A DNA stretch of 64,000 nt, from assembly GCF_000150275.1 (NCBI RefSeq), contig NW_002060943.1, positions 5,111,950 to 5,175,949 of the forward strand. Direction: 5' to 3'. A program made the position numbers and the translations under genes. The notes beneath the pieces were generated by a model. It had not been told where the DNA came from and did not search any database. It saw nothing but the letters and a program-made list of their open reading frames with translations. The stretch is from Trichoplax adhaerens. Lineage: Eukaryota > Placozoa > Uniplacotomia > Trichoplacea > Trichoplacidae. Numbering within the stretch: position 1 is the first letter of the stretch; the number at the start of each line of letters is the position of its first letter. Shown piece after piece: positions 25,796 through 38,170 of the stretch.

Positions 25796-28427
25796 GGTAG
25801 GCGTATTCCATCGCAAGATCTTACTATCCGAAAAGACTCCGATCCTTTATTAATACATTCTTCACAAAGCATTAGATTAAAGAATAAAGAATGCTATAAC
25901 CTTATATCATCCTACACAAAAGATACAAAATTAGAACAAACTAGCTATTCTGAAAAAGATATGCAAGAACCGACGACAACTATAAGTGATGTAGCTGGAC
26001 TTGAAAAAAGTTGTAACATTGATGCTTATGTAGGGCTAATACCGATAAATATCAATGCCGGTAGAAAATTCAAAATTCAATTCGAAAGAAATTCTGATAC
26101 CGAAAATAAAACATTGTTAAAGCACCCATTGAAGGTGGATCAACGTGAAGGAATGTATGTCAAATTACTTTCTACTAATCTGAATGGAGCTCCTTTTAAA
26201 GACTTGGAAAAATCTACTGATTACAAGCTTGAACTTGGATCAAATTATAGCACCACTAGTAGTTCTCGTTCTACTCATTGCACAGAATATAGCAACAGTC
26301 AAGATGACAATTACAGTGAAACCAGTAGCGCTATTAGTACTGAGAATAGTTTAAGTAACAAAGAGTCAAGTAATCATAAGATAATGAAAGAGACTTCGAA
26401 TGGTGCCAGCGTAGATACTTTACCGCCGCGAAAAGCTAGTGTTACTGCTCGTGCAATTGTTTCCGCTTTATCGACATCCGATAAGAAAAGACATGTAACA
26501 ACAGAGGATAAGACTTCGTTTTCAGATCGTATAGCTAAGTTAGAAAATAAAAACGTTTCCGATAATAATATATTTCAAAGTAAACTACGACCAAAAAATC
26601 GATACAATAATGATGTAGTCGAAGATGATAAGAAAAAAACTAGCCAAGATCAGGCTGTAAAATCAGATACCTCTAAAGTAAATAAAAAATATAAATTCAC
26701 AGATTGCGGACCAAAGCTATTTTCTCAAAGACAGCACTTACCTAAGAGAAGAGCGAAAAAGTTATCGCCCTCAAAAACAGGTGTTTCTAGTTTAATACAA
26801 TCAAAACCGCGGTCTGATCAATTGGTATGGAAAAATACTATTAGTCAAGGTAAAAGCTCGAACGTTAAACGATCGAAGACAAATAAAACAACCTCTGTCA
26901 CAACAACTAACACAGGTAGGAAATTTTAGGTATTTTTAATCACAATCTTTAATAATAATTACATTCGAAGGGATAATTGATTTGGTATTGATGTTGATAA
27001 CCTTATAAACAAACATGTTAATAACCATATTATTGTGATAGATAAAGAACGTTATTACATTACATTGATACTTTTAAATTAACTTTTATGTGTGTGCTAA
27101 ATTGTTAATATTTATGATCAAAAGCTGAGCGGTTTGCTATTTATCCAATAGCTGATAATGCTAATAACGGAGAAGCTAGTCATTCCCGTTATTCGAAGAT
27201 AATGAAGAATAAGAATAAGGTAAGGCATTATTATGATAACACAAAAGTTCCTGTTTAATCCGCAAATTTGCTTTATTAATATTTGCGTAATGACGGAACT
27301 CTGAGAGGTTAATATTTTGGGTATTAGGCAAGTAAGCGGTGTTGGATAGGAATTGGAAAACCAGTGACTATAGCTTCTCTGGTAAGTTTATTATTCTACA
27401 ATAACTGGCAAGTCTTATTTTAAAGCAGAGTTTATAATTTGTAAAAAGATTTTTAAACACTACAGATGTTTAGACCATGGCTTGATAGGTTTTTAGAATA
27501 GAATAGCTCTGTAGTACGTTATTGTATAATACTGAGTAGTCAATTTACTGTATGATTGTGGTTGTCTGTAAATGTAAGTAAAATCATGAATTAAACTCTT
27601 TATTGGTTTTATTACTACCAGAACGGATCTCATTGTAAGCGATACTACACAAGCATGAGAAATTTAGAAGAAAACTTGGTAATTATTTCGCAATTACTAA
27701 TATTAGAACTGGATATCAATCTATTATTTCTATTAATTAATTATAAATTAATTTTTTAGCTAATTTCTGTAAAAGATAACGTCTTGTTACAATCGGGGCC
27801 TCGTAAAATTGATTTACCGTATATTGGAAGAGTTTTATCAATCTGGGAGAATACTGGTAAATGCAAAGCTTGTCATTATATAGTTCTCTTGTCGATATTG
27901 TACTAAACTACTGTAGGTATTGATGAATTAATTTTGAATTTTCGGATTGCTATAGAGTCAGATGATATAATGATCACCGTATTATGGTACTACAGGCCAG
28001 AGCAGACAGAAATAGGAAGATTGAATGGTTATCATGGTGAAAAAGAGCTACTTTCTTCTAGACACCAAGATGACAATAGTGCAAACTGCATTATTGATAA
28101 GTGTTACGTCCTAACATTTTCTGAATATTGCAGGTGAATGAAGAAAAATTTTTTCGTTCCGTCGCGTGAGAAAAAGTGATATAGTACTGTTATGGCTTTA
28201 ATACAATTTTTGAGTACTGGTTGTTCTTTGATTCTCGTAGATTTCATGCTAAGCGTCGTTTGTACAATGAAAATGAAATATTAAGGAAAGCCTGTGCACA
28301 TTATTTCTTTCTTCATTCTGCAAGAAAAGGCATGTGTATGCCGAAGATTGATTGTGACCCTGATCATGTATATTTTAGCCGACATGCATATGATTATATG
28401 ACAGGAAAAGTCTTAAAGAAACTCTAA
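25796..28427 (+). CDS. BAHD1: BAHD1-like BAH-domain chromatin protein, 5' end unresolved
   Basis: Exons 25796-26915, 27125-27219, 27328-27381, 27622-27678, 27760-27856, 27917-28133 and 28241-28427 join to 608 residues plus stop. The large first exon encodes a Ser/Lys-rich disordered region with the nuclear-type segment LPKRRAKKL and the motif RKASVTARAIVSAL, similar to the R-x-A-S-L-N-A repeats of BAHD1. Exons 4-7 form the BAH domain: VLLQSGPRK, LPYIGRVLSIWE, VLWYYRPEQTEIGR, SSRHQDDNSANCIIDKCYVL, TFSEYCR, and the closing YFSRHAYDYMTGKVLKKL. These blocks match BAHD1 more closely than BAHCC1, TNRC18 or MTA proteins. In vertebrates BAHD1 reads repressive chromatin and builds heterochromatin. The exon frame is open upstream of the first internal ATG (25961), so an earlier start exon is expected; 22937-23017 is one candidate. 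Its 3' end faces WDR43 586 bases away. Confidence 0.85.
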
Positions 28428-29012
28428 ATGTATGCAGTGAATCTCAATATGTTACTTTCCAAGATTGATGATTTTGTTCGAGATTGAAATCTACATGCAT
28501 TGTGACTAAATTATTACTTACTTAAATTACTCCGATCGATTACGTTTGATAAATTATTAGTCATAAATGACTTTATCTACACACTTTTGAATTAATTTGT
28601 ATATCCTATCGTAAACTTGAAGCAAGGATTGGAAAAATGATATCAAATTTTATTGAAGTGCTTTAATTGTTTGTCATTCAAAACGACAATGCCTTAGGAG
28701 TTTCAATTTTAGTTCCTTGAGTACGTTGAATGACTATCATAAAAAGTTAGTTCTGCTATAATTTTTTGTTCCAATTGATACATTCAGCTCGGAAATATTT
28801 TTATATAAGACTAACGGAAGAGGTGCGATCACCAATAGAGAACGCTTCACCAACGTTCCAATAAGAGATTTGCTTATATGATACACAGTTTACCAAGCAT
28901 GCTTATTGCTGTTTATATAAAATAATGGTGTACATCTATAACAGCAGTAAGCCATTATACTTTACATACAATATTGACAGCCAAGAAACACTAAAACCAT
29001 GAGTTATTTTCA
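28428..29012. other. Convergent intergenic space
   Basis: 585 bases holding the facing 3' ends of the BAHD1-like gene and WDR43. AT-rich, no further feature. Confidence 0.6.
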
Positions 29013-32000
29013 TCATTCGGCTTCGTCAGAATTGCCCATATCATCTTCTGTATCACCCGTACTTGAATATTGATCAAGCAACTGATCTTCATCCTAAGAA
29101 GTAGATAATAAAACAATTACGACACCTTAACAGACGTACTAGCTATACAGTACAATGAAAAGCATAATTATGAACCTCAGATGATGATGACACTCCAATA
29201 CTAAAATTTTCCGATTCGGTATCAGAGTCTAGAAGTGAAAGGAGATGATTAAAGTGCATAGAGAGTGCATACGAAGTATTTTCACAATTCAAAATTTATA
29301 ATCTAAATGAATTCTGATTTATACTGTACCTTCATAAATGTTTAATGGTGCGTACTGATCTTGGACGGTCGAATCTTGTTGAGTCTCCAACTACAATATT
29401 AAAGTAACTATATAATGACTATCAAATTAACCAATTGAAACAGAGCAAATGCTAACCTGAGTAAGCATAACTTCCAAGCGTCCTTCTAGTTGGGCTAGCT
29501 TATTATAAGTCTGAACACGGCCTTCAATGAGAGTATATAAGGTTCCTAGCGTTTCCATTAAGTTTGGCAACTACATTGTACAATTATCACGTTACCAAAG
29601 TAATTTTTAACGTTGAATTGCGAATAAGAATTACTGCATTACAAAATTTAGAAGATTCCATACCGTAATCAAATAGGAGCTATGAACGGTAAATGCAGTC
29701 TTTAGCCATAATGTAAGATTGCCACTTCTACGCGTCAGATATAAGTAATAAAACCATTTTAAGTTATATGACATTTGCTAATGCATTCAAACAAAATTTT
29801 ACCTGTTTGGATTCGATTCAAAGCGCTTTATAACCTAACAAAAGAATGATAACATTTAACCACTGTACGAAAAGCCTACGCATCTAATAGGACTAAAATC
29901 ATGTTGCCTAATCTAATACCTCTTTTAAGAATGGCTGTATAAGAGTAATAGGAATTCTCTTAATAGTATTCCTTACAATTACTTCCTTATTATTTTGTAA
30001 TACGCTCTAATATGAAATTAAATGTAGGAATCAAAAAATGCATCATATCCTAAAGCTATTATCATTAAGTTATGAAGCAAATATCCCCAAATCGTATAAT
30101 CTTTTTGCTAGTAACAACTTACATCCAAAAGGCGACTATCCTGACTATGAACAGCTTGAATAAGCATTTGCGATAGAGAGTCAGCCGTTGGAAGGCTGCT
30201 AGCGCTATTTTTAAGATAGTATTTAGCATTTTGAGAAAAACTTCTGATTACAATACTGAACAGCGTAATTAGCATCAAGATATATGTAATTACCTATTTA
30301 TGCGTGAATGTGTTTTTGTCGCATCTAGTCTCTCTTGGAAAGTAACCTACGAGAAAAACCAACTGATAAGCCACTTAAGAAATACGTTACAGAAACAATC
30401 AAAGAATAGCATACCTCATGAGCAGATTCTTTAGTTGTCTTCGATTTCTTATTTACTGAAACATTACTTAACTTCATATTAACTGGCCCTATAATTTTGG
30501 CATCTTTACTATTATTACCCTGAGCCTAAATATTTAATACAACGTCGTTTACTTAATTGCTTTACACATTTTATACTAGTAAGCAAATAATTTTTATTTA
30601 TGTTGTAGTACCGATGTCACAGTACCAGCTTTATCTCTACTTAGCAATAGATTTTTGGAATTGTCGCGAATTAAGCAGCAATGTGTTTCGCATTTGGTTA
30701 TATCCTATGGAAATTTTATAATTTAGATGTAATTTGTTAAATTTATTACTGGATTACTATTAACATGTTATATACAATCGCTTGTTAGTTATCATACCAA
30801 ATCTTCGTAATTCGGATTTATAAGTGATCCATATGATATTTTTAACAGCTGTTCCTCAAGTGCTTCATCACAAAATTGAGCATTAAATATTGGGACAGGT
30901 AGTGGAGTTGAGTTCTATTACCATAAATATTACAACAGACAGCGTTAATTTAATAACAATTTTTTCCATGTAGATTAAAAACTTGTTGTCAAATACTATC
31001 AAATGTCTATTTTACTTTATCTGCAGGTGTTACAATTTGTATTGAAGACGTAGGTGATACAGGCTTTTTCCGTTTGCTCCTATAAAAAATGCATGTATCG
31101 CAACCAAGTTCACTATCAATTGTATTGATCATTTCAAATCAAATTTGAGAATATTATTTACAACTAACCCATTTAATGATATGTAATATATATGCAACTG
31201 GCCATCCCTACAAACTGCAGCTATGGAAAGCTAGTCAAAAAATCAAAAATTGAATAAATTGTCATGAAATTTTTGTGCAAAACGATATTGAAAACAAAGT
31301 TCTACTCCACAATCACCTCTTTTAACAATTTACAATCTAGACCAACAGAGTAATTCGTTAAGGCTAGCGTAGCCAAGGGGCTATGAACGCTGCTTTTTTC
31401 CGTAGACATTTGCCTATTAAAAAAAATGTAAATTCAAGGAGGTTCTTAATGCAAGTATCGAATCGATTGATAATAGCTAAATATATGATAAGTATTACTA
31501 TAATCACAATTGATTGTATCTTAAGTCTGCATTTATTAACTAATCATGTTTATACCAAACGTTTAGATATTTATCTCTTTCGGCACCAGATATAAAATAT
31601 TCTGCATTAGAAGTTTTTTGAGATGGTAAGACTTTTAGGTATGCAACATCATTGATATGACCAGTATATTTCTGCAATGAAAGCAATAACGTCAACGTTT
31701 ACTTTTAAGATGAGTTAGCTTATTTGAAATAATGGATATTTAACTCTTTAAACAAATTTTCATTCGAGCTGCAGGCATGCTGTATTCTAAGGCGTACGAT
31801 AAGGCTATGAAATACTCATAATCTCATGTATGACTGATGTTTTGAAAGAACTATACGACACTGTCATACTGTATTAATTTTTAGATAGTTTTTAACGACG
31901 TAGATACTGAATATAGTAGATAGTATAAATTTGGTGTGATTACACATACCGTTAAAATCTGTTGAGTTTCTACATTCCATACTTTAATAGATCTTGAAGC

Positions 32001-32857
32001 TAATATCAATTTAGTACCATCGCTGTTAGTGCACATCGCACTAATAGGTGATTTTTCAGCTTTCCATTGCCTGTCAGTACAGAAAAAATGACGATCAGCT
32101 ATATGCAGATCAAGGCTATCAATAAATATGATAAAGCGTTAAAAAAAGATGTTGGCTAACTTTTTTATTTCCGCAGTATTTGAATCCCAAATAATGACCA
32201 ATCCATCTTCAGATGCAGAATATAGGACGTCTTCGCTACTCCAACATATACAGGTAACTGCAGCATGATGTCCATTCTCCTACATCAACAACGGTCCAAT
32301 TTAGAGATTACTTCATGTAATCCAATAATCTAAAATATGCAACAATATACCATATCAAGGCTACATACCATCTTGCTACAAACTTCTCCCTTGTTAACGT
32401 TTAGAATGGCTAAAGAGCCTGTAGGACTTCCACCAGCTAAGAGATTGGTTTTCGTCGCATTTTGAGCACTTTTTTTGGATGTTTTGCTCTTCTTCCTAGG
32501 CGGTTGCTAATATTATAATAAAATACAAATTAAGCTCTAGCAAGTCAAGTAGCGTTATTAAAGGAATAAAGAGAATGAAAAAGAAAGATAGCTGTTGTAT
32601 GCATATCATCAGCTACGATTGATAGCAACATTTACTTTTGACGAATCATTAGGGTTGTTACAGGTAGGCGACCATGCTATGCACGTTATTCGGTTGGAGA
32701 GGAAGTCATGCGTTTGCAATAATTTACAATTTTTACTATTCCAGACAGCCAATTGACCACTGGAAGACACCGATGCAAAATATTGGCCGTCACAGCTAAA
32801 GGCAGTTTTATAATCATCACTACCATTCGCCATTGCATCAATGGCAATTTCCGCCAT
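29013..32857 (-). CDS. WDR43: WDR43/UTP5, small-subunit processome WD-repeat protein
   Basis: Twenty coding exons give 617 residues: 32857-32636, 32506-32369, 32279-32161, 32070-31950, 31671-31556, 31380-31317, 31230-31169, 31079-31016, 30914-30798, 30704-30612, 30525-30415, 30346-30294, 30204-30123, 30006-29920, 29834-29803, 29727-29664, 29570-29457, 29390-29330, 29228-29176, 29093-29013. The N-terminal half is a WD40 propeller (FASVSSSGQLAVWNSKNCKL, SASEDGLVIIWDS, SRSIKVWNVET, AAVCRDGQLHIY). The C-terminal half is the helical UTP5 domain (SLPTADSLSQMLIQAV, RNTIKRIPITLIQPFLKE, LWLKTAFTVHSSYL, METLGTLYTLIEGRVQTYNK). It ends in an acidic Ser/Asp/Glu tail, as in the human protein (677 residues). 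WDR43 belongs to the t-UTP/UtpA complex of the nucleolus, needed for pre-rRNA transcription and 18S processing. The start was placed at MAEIAIDAMANG because the WD fold begins just after it. Confidence 0.95.
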
Positions 32858-33957
32858 CTTGTTCGTCTTGCACGTGAAGTTCAGATAAAAGTAAGGTGGT
32901 TTGGAACGCATGCGTGATGTGTTGTTATTGCCTTTGCTACCCGGCCAATGTGCCGCAATGCAGCCGACCATGGATGATCTCTTTTTGCACAATACAACAG
33001 CATATGATATGGCTTTGATAGAAAGTAATGTCGCCCAAGCCGATGCTGACCCGGTTTGATACTGTAGACCATGGTACTGCCCAAGTGTGGTACTGTACGT
33101 TACACTAAGCTAACTAGTAGTGTATACTATACAGTTGTACGTGTAGTCTTCTCAGGGTATGTTACTGTATATGGTAGTATTAGGGACGATTCTAATTGGA
33201 GATTTTTTTATATTGGAGTTTGAATTTTACTTATTTTATATTCGTAGATAACCATAAATTAATTAATTACTGTACTAACTAATATATGCGTACACCTGCA
33301 TCTCACAGCCTGCTCAATACAACAGTCCATGAGTGCTCTAAATGATGATGACGAGTAATGATGGGTGTCAATACTGCAATGTTACATAATTTGGTCAGCA
33401 AAATAGATGTCGCTTGGATGTGACTTTGAAAGTAAAACCTATTATAGGAAAATGAATTGCCCTCAGTGACATCCACTTTGGATACTAGCCTGAACTCAAC
33501 AATCCTAGTAACCCAAAATGCGACCGTGGCGTGACAAAGAAGCAATGTAGACTACTGTAGGTCATGGACTTTTATTTCTAGATGTCCATGCTTAGTTACA
33601 GGTACTACTGAGGGTGTCTATAGCGATACGCTATCCCTTATTATGGTGTACTTTGCTTTGGAACTTGTACAGAAAGATGAATGCGAGGCCTAAAAAATGG
33701 CAGGCCTCCCCCCCCCTTACCCATGGTAAAAGAGAGGGTGGGCCCCTGGAAGGTTTGTTTCCCTCTTTGCAAGTCCCTATTTAGGGGTACAGTACGGTAC
33801 AGTACATTCTCATTACAGTACAATGCATACTGTAGCGTAGTGCACTGTACACTGTAGAGTAAACCACCAGCAAGCTCATCATCACTAGGCCCAGCTTAGA
33901 GCTGGATTGAACTTCCCTGGAAACTGATCGCTATTGGCAACTGCAAGCTGAGAAAAC
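32858..33957. other. Divergent promoter region, WDR43 / SAE1
   Basis: 1.1 kb between head-to-head start codons. It contains a C run at about 33709 and a TACTGTA/TACAGTA cluster at 33787-33859, 99 bases before the SAE1 start codon. No TATA-type box can be assigned with confidence. No coding exon. Confidence 0.5.
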
Positions 33958-36900
33958 ATGGCTCTAACCGAAGACGAAGCCGCTGTTTACGATAGGCAGA
34001 TTCGTTTATGGGGTGTAGAAGCTCAGAAACGGTTCATATTCTCTATTGACTACATTTGATCATCAGTAAATGACTCGCAATTGATGTATTTTCTATACTT
34101 GATTGGTATGACAACATGACGTCGCATTTTCATCTTGCAAATGGATCCCCTAGGCTACCGTTGGGTTGATATACGACATCGATATAGTTTCTTATTATAT
34201 CTGCAGTAGTGGTTGTACTTTAGAGTAATCAGTGGATAGTCTTGAAGATAGTTGATTTTGATTCCTTGATTCTACCTAAAGTGTGCACTACAGTCTTGTT
34301 GACGTCCAATGATACTTTTTACTCCTTTTACTTTGGTGGATTGACATCTGATTGAAGCAGCTTAGAAAAATCATCATCATCATCGTACGCTAATTTGTAT
34401 GCTGTTGAATACGATACACTACTTTCGGTTGGAGTGTGCTAAAGAAAGAGTACGGGCAATCAATGCCTGATTGAAAGAGCCTATAAATGGTTATACTTTG
34501 TTGCGCCAGGGATACTGGTACAGTACTGTAATTGGCTCAAAGTTAGTCTAGGAAGAGATGTAAAGACTTGATAAAGTAAATCCTGTAGTGTGTAATTCTT
34601 GACCTTCTTGAAGATAGGGTAACGATCATTCGTACTGGACTTTGTGGAAGAATGATTGATTACCTTGTCGCAATAGCAAGTTTTACAAGTCATAACGTCG
34701 AAATACTACTCTACTAGTATAATGGCATTTAGAACATCCATAATTTTCATTACCATCAATTCCAACAGAAAACTAGCGATACCCCCTATGCAATAAAACA
34801 ACAATGGAGTGAGAATATGCAATATTTATCTTGATTGCGTTTCTCTACAACCATTTATAGCCACTACTTACAACTCTTCGTGATCTTATATACGTGCACT
34901 GAGCCAGTGAGCTAGCAGCCTTGTATCCAAGCTTTCGTTTGTAGGAGTATCTCAACCTCCAATAATCTAGAGTTAAATCTTGTACTTAAATTACAGTCAG
35001 ACAAAACATTGGCATTGAATCGAAGTAATCATAATATAACTGTATTGTAGACTACAACGTAATACGTCTTTTTTGATACTAGATTGTGCGGTAGCGATGA
35101 TATTGATGTGTATTCCTCTTTGGGTACAAGCTACTATAGCATGTTGCATTCCAAGCCATCGCAAATACTTATAATAGATTATTATGTTTTTAACTTATAG
35201 ATTGCGAGATGCTAAAATGCTTCTAGTTGGCCTAGACGGATTAGGAGCTGAAGTTTGTAAAAATGTTGTTTTGACCGGTATTAAGTCATTAACACTTTTA
35301 GACGATCAATGTAGTTGTGAGGACGATCGAATGGTACAGTTTTTGATACCCCCAGACTGTATAGGCCAAAATGTAAGTACTGGATTAGCGTTACTACACT
35401 TTTGATTAACCCCCATAAGTACCTGGAATATAAAATGTATGCACTTGATATTGTGCAAATACCAACAATTTCTCTTCATCATAGTACTTTAAAAAAATAA
35501 TCTTTGCATTTAGAGAGCTATAGCCTCATTACAACGTGCAAAAGAATTGAATCCATTAGTAGAAATTTCTGCTTGTACCGACAACGTCGATACCTTGCCT
35601 GATAGTTATTTTCAGCAATTTGACCTGGTCTGTATGTGCGGCTATACCAAAAACACAATGGTAAAATATCTTCGTATAAGCCTTTTATACCGTAGCTATT
35701 ACAATCTTTAGTGTAAGGGTCAATTAGGGTTAGAGTAGCTAAAATAAATAACATAAAAACGCAAATTTTATATGTTCATTATCCTATTAAGTATGCTTCG
35801 GATATATAAAGATATTAGGGTTCTTCTACTTACCTAGAAATGTTGCTTACTTATCAAATTTATGTATAGTTTAGGATTGGTAGTATTTGTCATCAAAGAA
35901 ACATAAAGCTTTATTGTGGTAACGTTTACGGTTTCTGCGGCTTCTTCTTCGCGGACCTTGTTCATCATTCTTTTACCGAGTAGGTTGTCTTGTGATAATG
36001 TATATAGATTAACGTAAAACTCATGTTGAGATTGGGACGGAATTGGACGTGGCTATGAAATTTACAACATCACAATTAGCAAGGATAAAATACACTTATG
36101 ATTATCTACTTATTTATCAATATTTTCATGGACCATAGAGAAATTAATCAACCGGTAAAAAAGACTGAAGCTAATCCCGCGGTACCTTCAAAAACCGTAA
36201 AAACCGAAGTGATTGTTAGGCAAAATGTTAGTGGCAAGTAGATTATTTCTATATGCACGGATCAATCGCTATCGTTTAATAAATGAAATGTTTTTAAATA
36301 GGATGTTGACTATGTTGAGATAAAGAAGGCATTACAAGTGGATTATAAACTATTTCGTCCAACCAGATTGCGTAGAACTTCTAAAGTGTTCTTTCTAATG
36401 AAAGGTACAATATATAATTAAATTTAAAGGCTGTAGAACTATTTTTAGATGACTTGGGTAAGTTTAAAATGTCAGTTACATGGCAATAATTGTATTGGCA
36501 CAGTTATAGATGAATTTTATCAACGAAACAAGAGCTCTTCTACAGATAGCCTTGCCGACGTTGATAACTTGAAGCATGTTCGAGATGAACTGTTTGGAGA
36601 CGACAGCGAAAAATTGTTGCCATTGTCCTATTTACAGTACGTAATTCTCACTGATCCTTATAGTTAGGAATGATGAGATAATATTGACACTCACACATTT
36701 TATTACGTGATCCTTGTTTTATGTATTCATTAGAAATTGCCAAGGTAAGCTTAATCCCATATGTGCTATTGTTGGCGGAATCCTAGCCCAAGACGTTATT
36801 AAGGTAGATTTCGATTCATTTATTGTTGCTGTGGATTGTTCGAAGCAATAGTTGGTTAAGTTATTGTGCATTGTACTCCCATATCATTTAGGCACTATCA

Positions 36901-36981
36901 GCTAGAGAAGCACCTGTTAATAATTTTTTCTTTTACGATGGAAATAAAAGTGAAGGCGTTGTAGATAAACTGTGCTTGTAA
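33958..36981 (+). CDS. SAE1: SUMO-activating enzyme subunit 1 (SAE1/AOS1)
   Basis: Nine coding exons (33958-34031, 35201-35372, 35514-35660, 35870-35979, 36139-36226, 36302-36404, 36510-36636, 36734-36803, 36892-36981) give 326 residues, against 346 in human. The protein opens with MALTEDEAAVYDRQIRLWG and EAQKR, the hallmark of the family, then the ThiF-type nucleotide fold VGLDGLGAE (34-42). KLYCGNVYGFCGFFFADL and PICAIVGGILAQDVIKALS near the end match SAE1, as does NNFFFYDG. SAE1 pairs with UBA2; the heterodimer adenylates SUMO and passes it to UBC9. SAE1 has no catalytic cysteine of its own. Intron 1 is 1.17 kb, far longer than the other SAE1 introns (about 75-210 bases). The acceptor at 35868-35869 and the GTTAGT donor at 36227 were chosen because only they keep frame. 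Confidence 0.95.
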
Positions 36982-38170
36982 GGCAGTTCTTGTGTATTAA
37001 ACCGAACAATCTCAATGGTTATCTATTACAATTATTATTGTTTTATATTTTATGTCCTTTATGGTATATATCCCAAAAATTCGTTTCGATATCTCTAATA
37101 AAAATTTTTCTTATTTATAAATATTTCATATGCAAAAATATTAATTAGTTTCTTTCAAGTTGCAAACGGGATGTGCCGTGTAACTATGGTACTGCGATCC
37201 GCAGGTATTGTACCATAGGTAATGATTAAGCATGTGCGCTCGAATATTGCAAACGTTGTGTACTTGAAACTCTAAAAACTCCTTAGTAGATGGAGTGAGA
37301 ATGACTGCTCACATTCTTAATTACTGTAAGACTGTCTTTCGAATTGACTGCTTGCATGCAGTTGAATAGAATCAGAATTGCTTTTCTGTACTTATAAATT
37401 AATAGTTATGTAAGTTGCAAAGAGTTTATACCATTGCACGATTGATCCGAGAAAGTGTCGTATTGTAGATAAAACTAATACATAATGGTATCAATTAGTT
37501 TCTTCTAGGGTAATTATTTACGAAGACAATAAAAAATGGCATTCATTATAGTACTGTACATCTATATTATAAGCTTTAATCTATAACTTACTTGGATAGG
37601 CGTTTTTAATTAAAAGTTTCACAATTGCTTATAATTTAGTACAGCTACCTATCCTTATACTACTGTAAGTTCACGGCAGATTTACCACAGTACAGTATTT
37701 ATCGTGTAAACGATAGGTATATAATTACATCGTTAAACTATAACACAATAAATCCTCTATAGTACAACAAGTATATGGCAATGTCTAGTTTCTGAAAATT
37801 TTATTTAAATCCAATTTAGGAATCACACCATGTATTTCATCTCATGAATCAATAATTTAAAATTTAATTTCATTTAAATCCATTTAATCTAATTATCATA
37901 CGCTTACATTTGATGTATTCTGCAGTATTATACAATTCGATCAGTAATTACGTACAATCATACTTGAAAATACTTTATCAGCACAGAAAATCAAGCAAAA
38001 TTGAAGCACAACAATCACCAACAGATAATTATTTGGAAATAAAAGTTAAAAAACCATTAATTGTAATACTTGTGCTTCTTCTGAGTAAATGTCAGTGCTA
38101 ATCGATAGTCATAAAAATTTAGTATTAGGAAAATAAAGTATTCTATGTTAAAAGGTGCTCTTAAGAAAAG
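36982..38170. other. Convergent intergenic space, SAE1 / PIGV
   Basis: 1.2 kb of AT-rich DNA that should contain both 3' untranslated regions. A 63-codon plus frame at 37910 has no recognised relative. No repeats or RNA genes seen. Confidence 0.5.

Noticed and set aside
31383-31595. 70-codon plus frame opposite WDR43
   Set aside because: It falls across the intron between WDR43 exons 5 and 6 and overlaps part of exon 5; no family or coding character.
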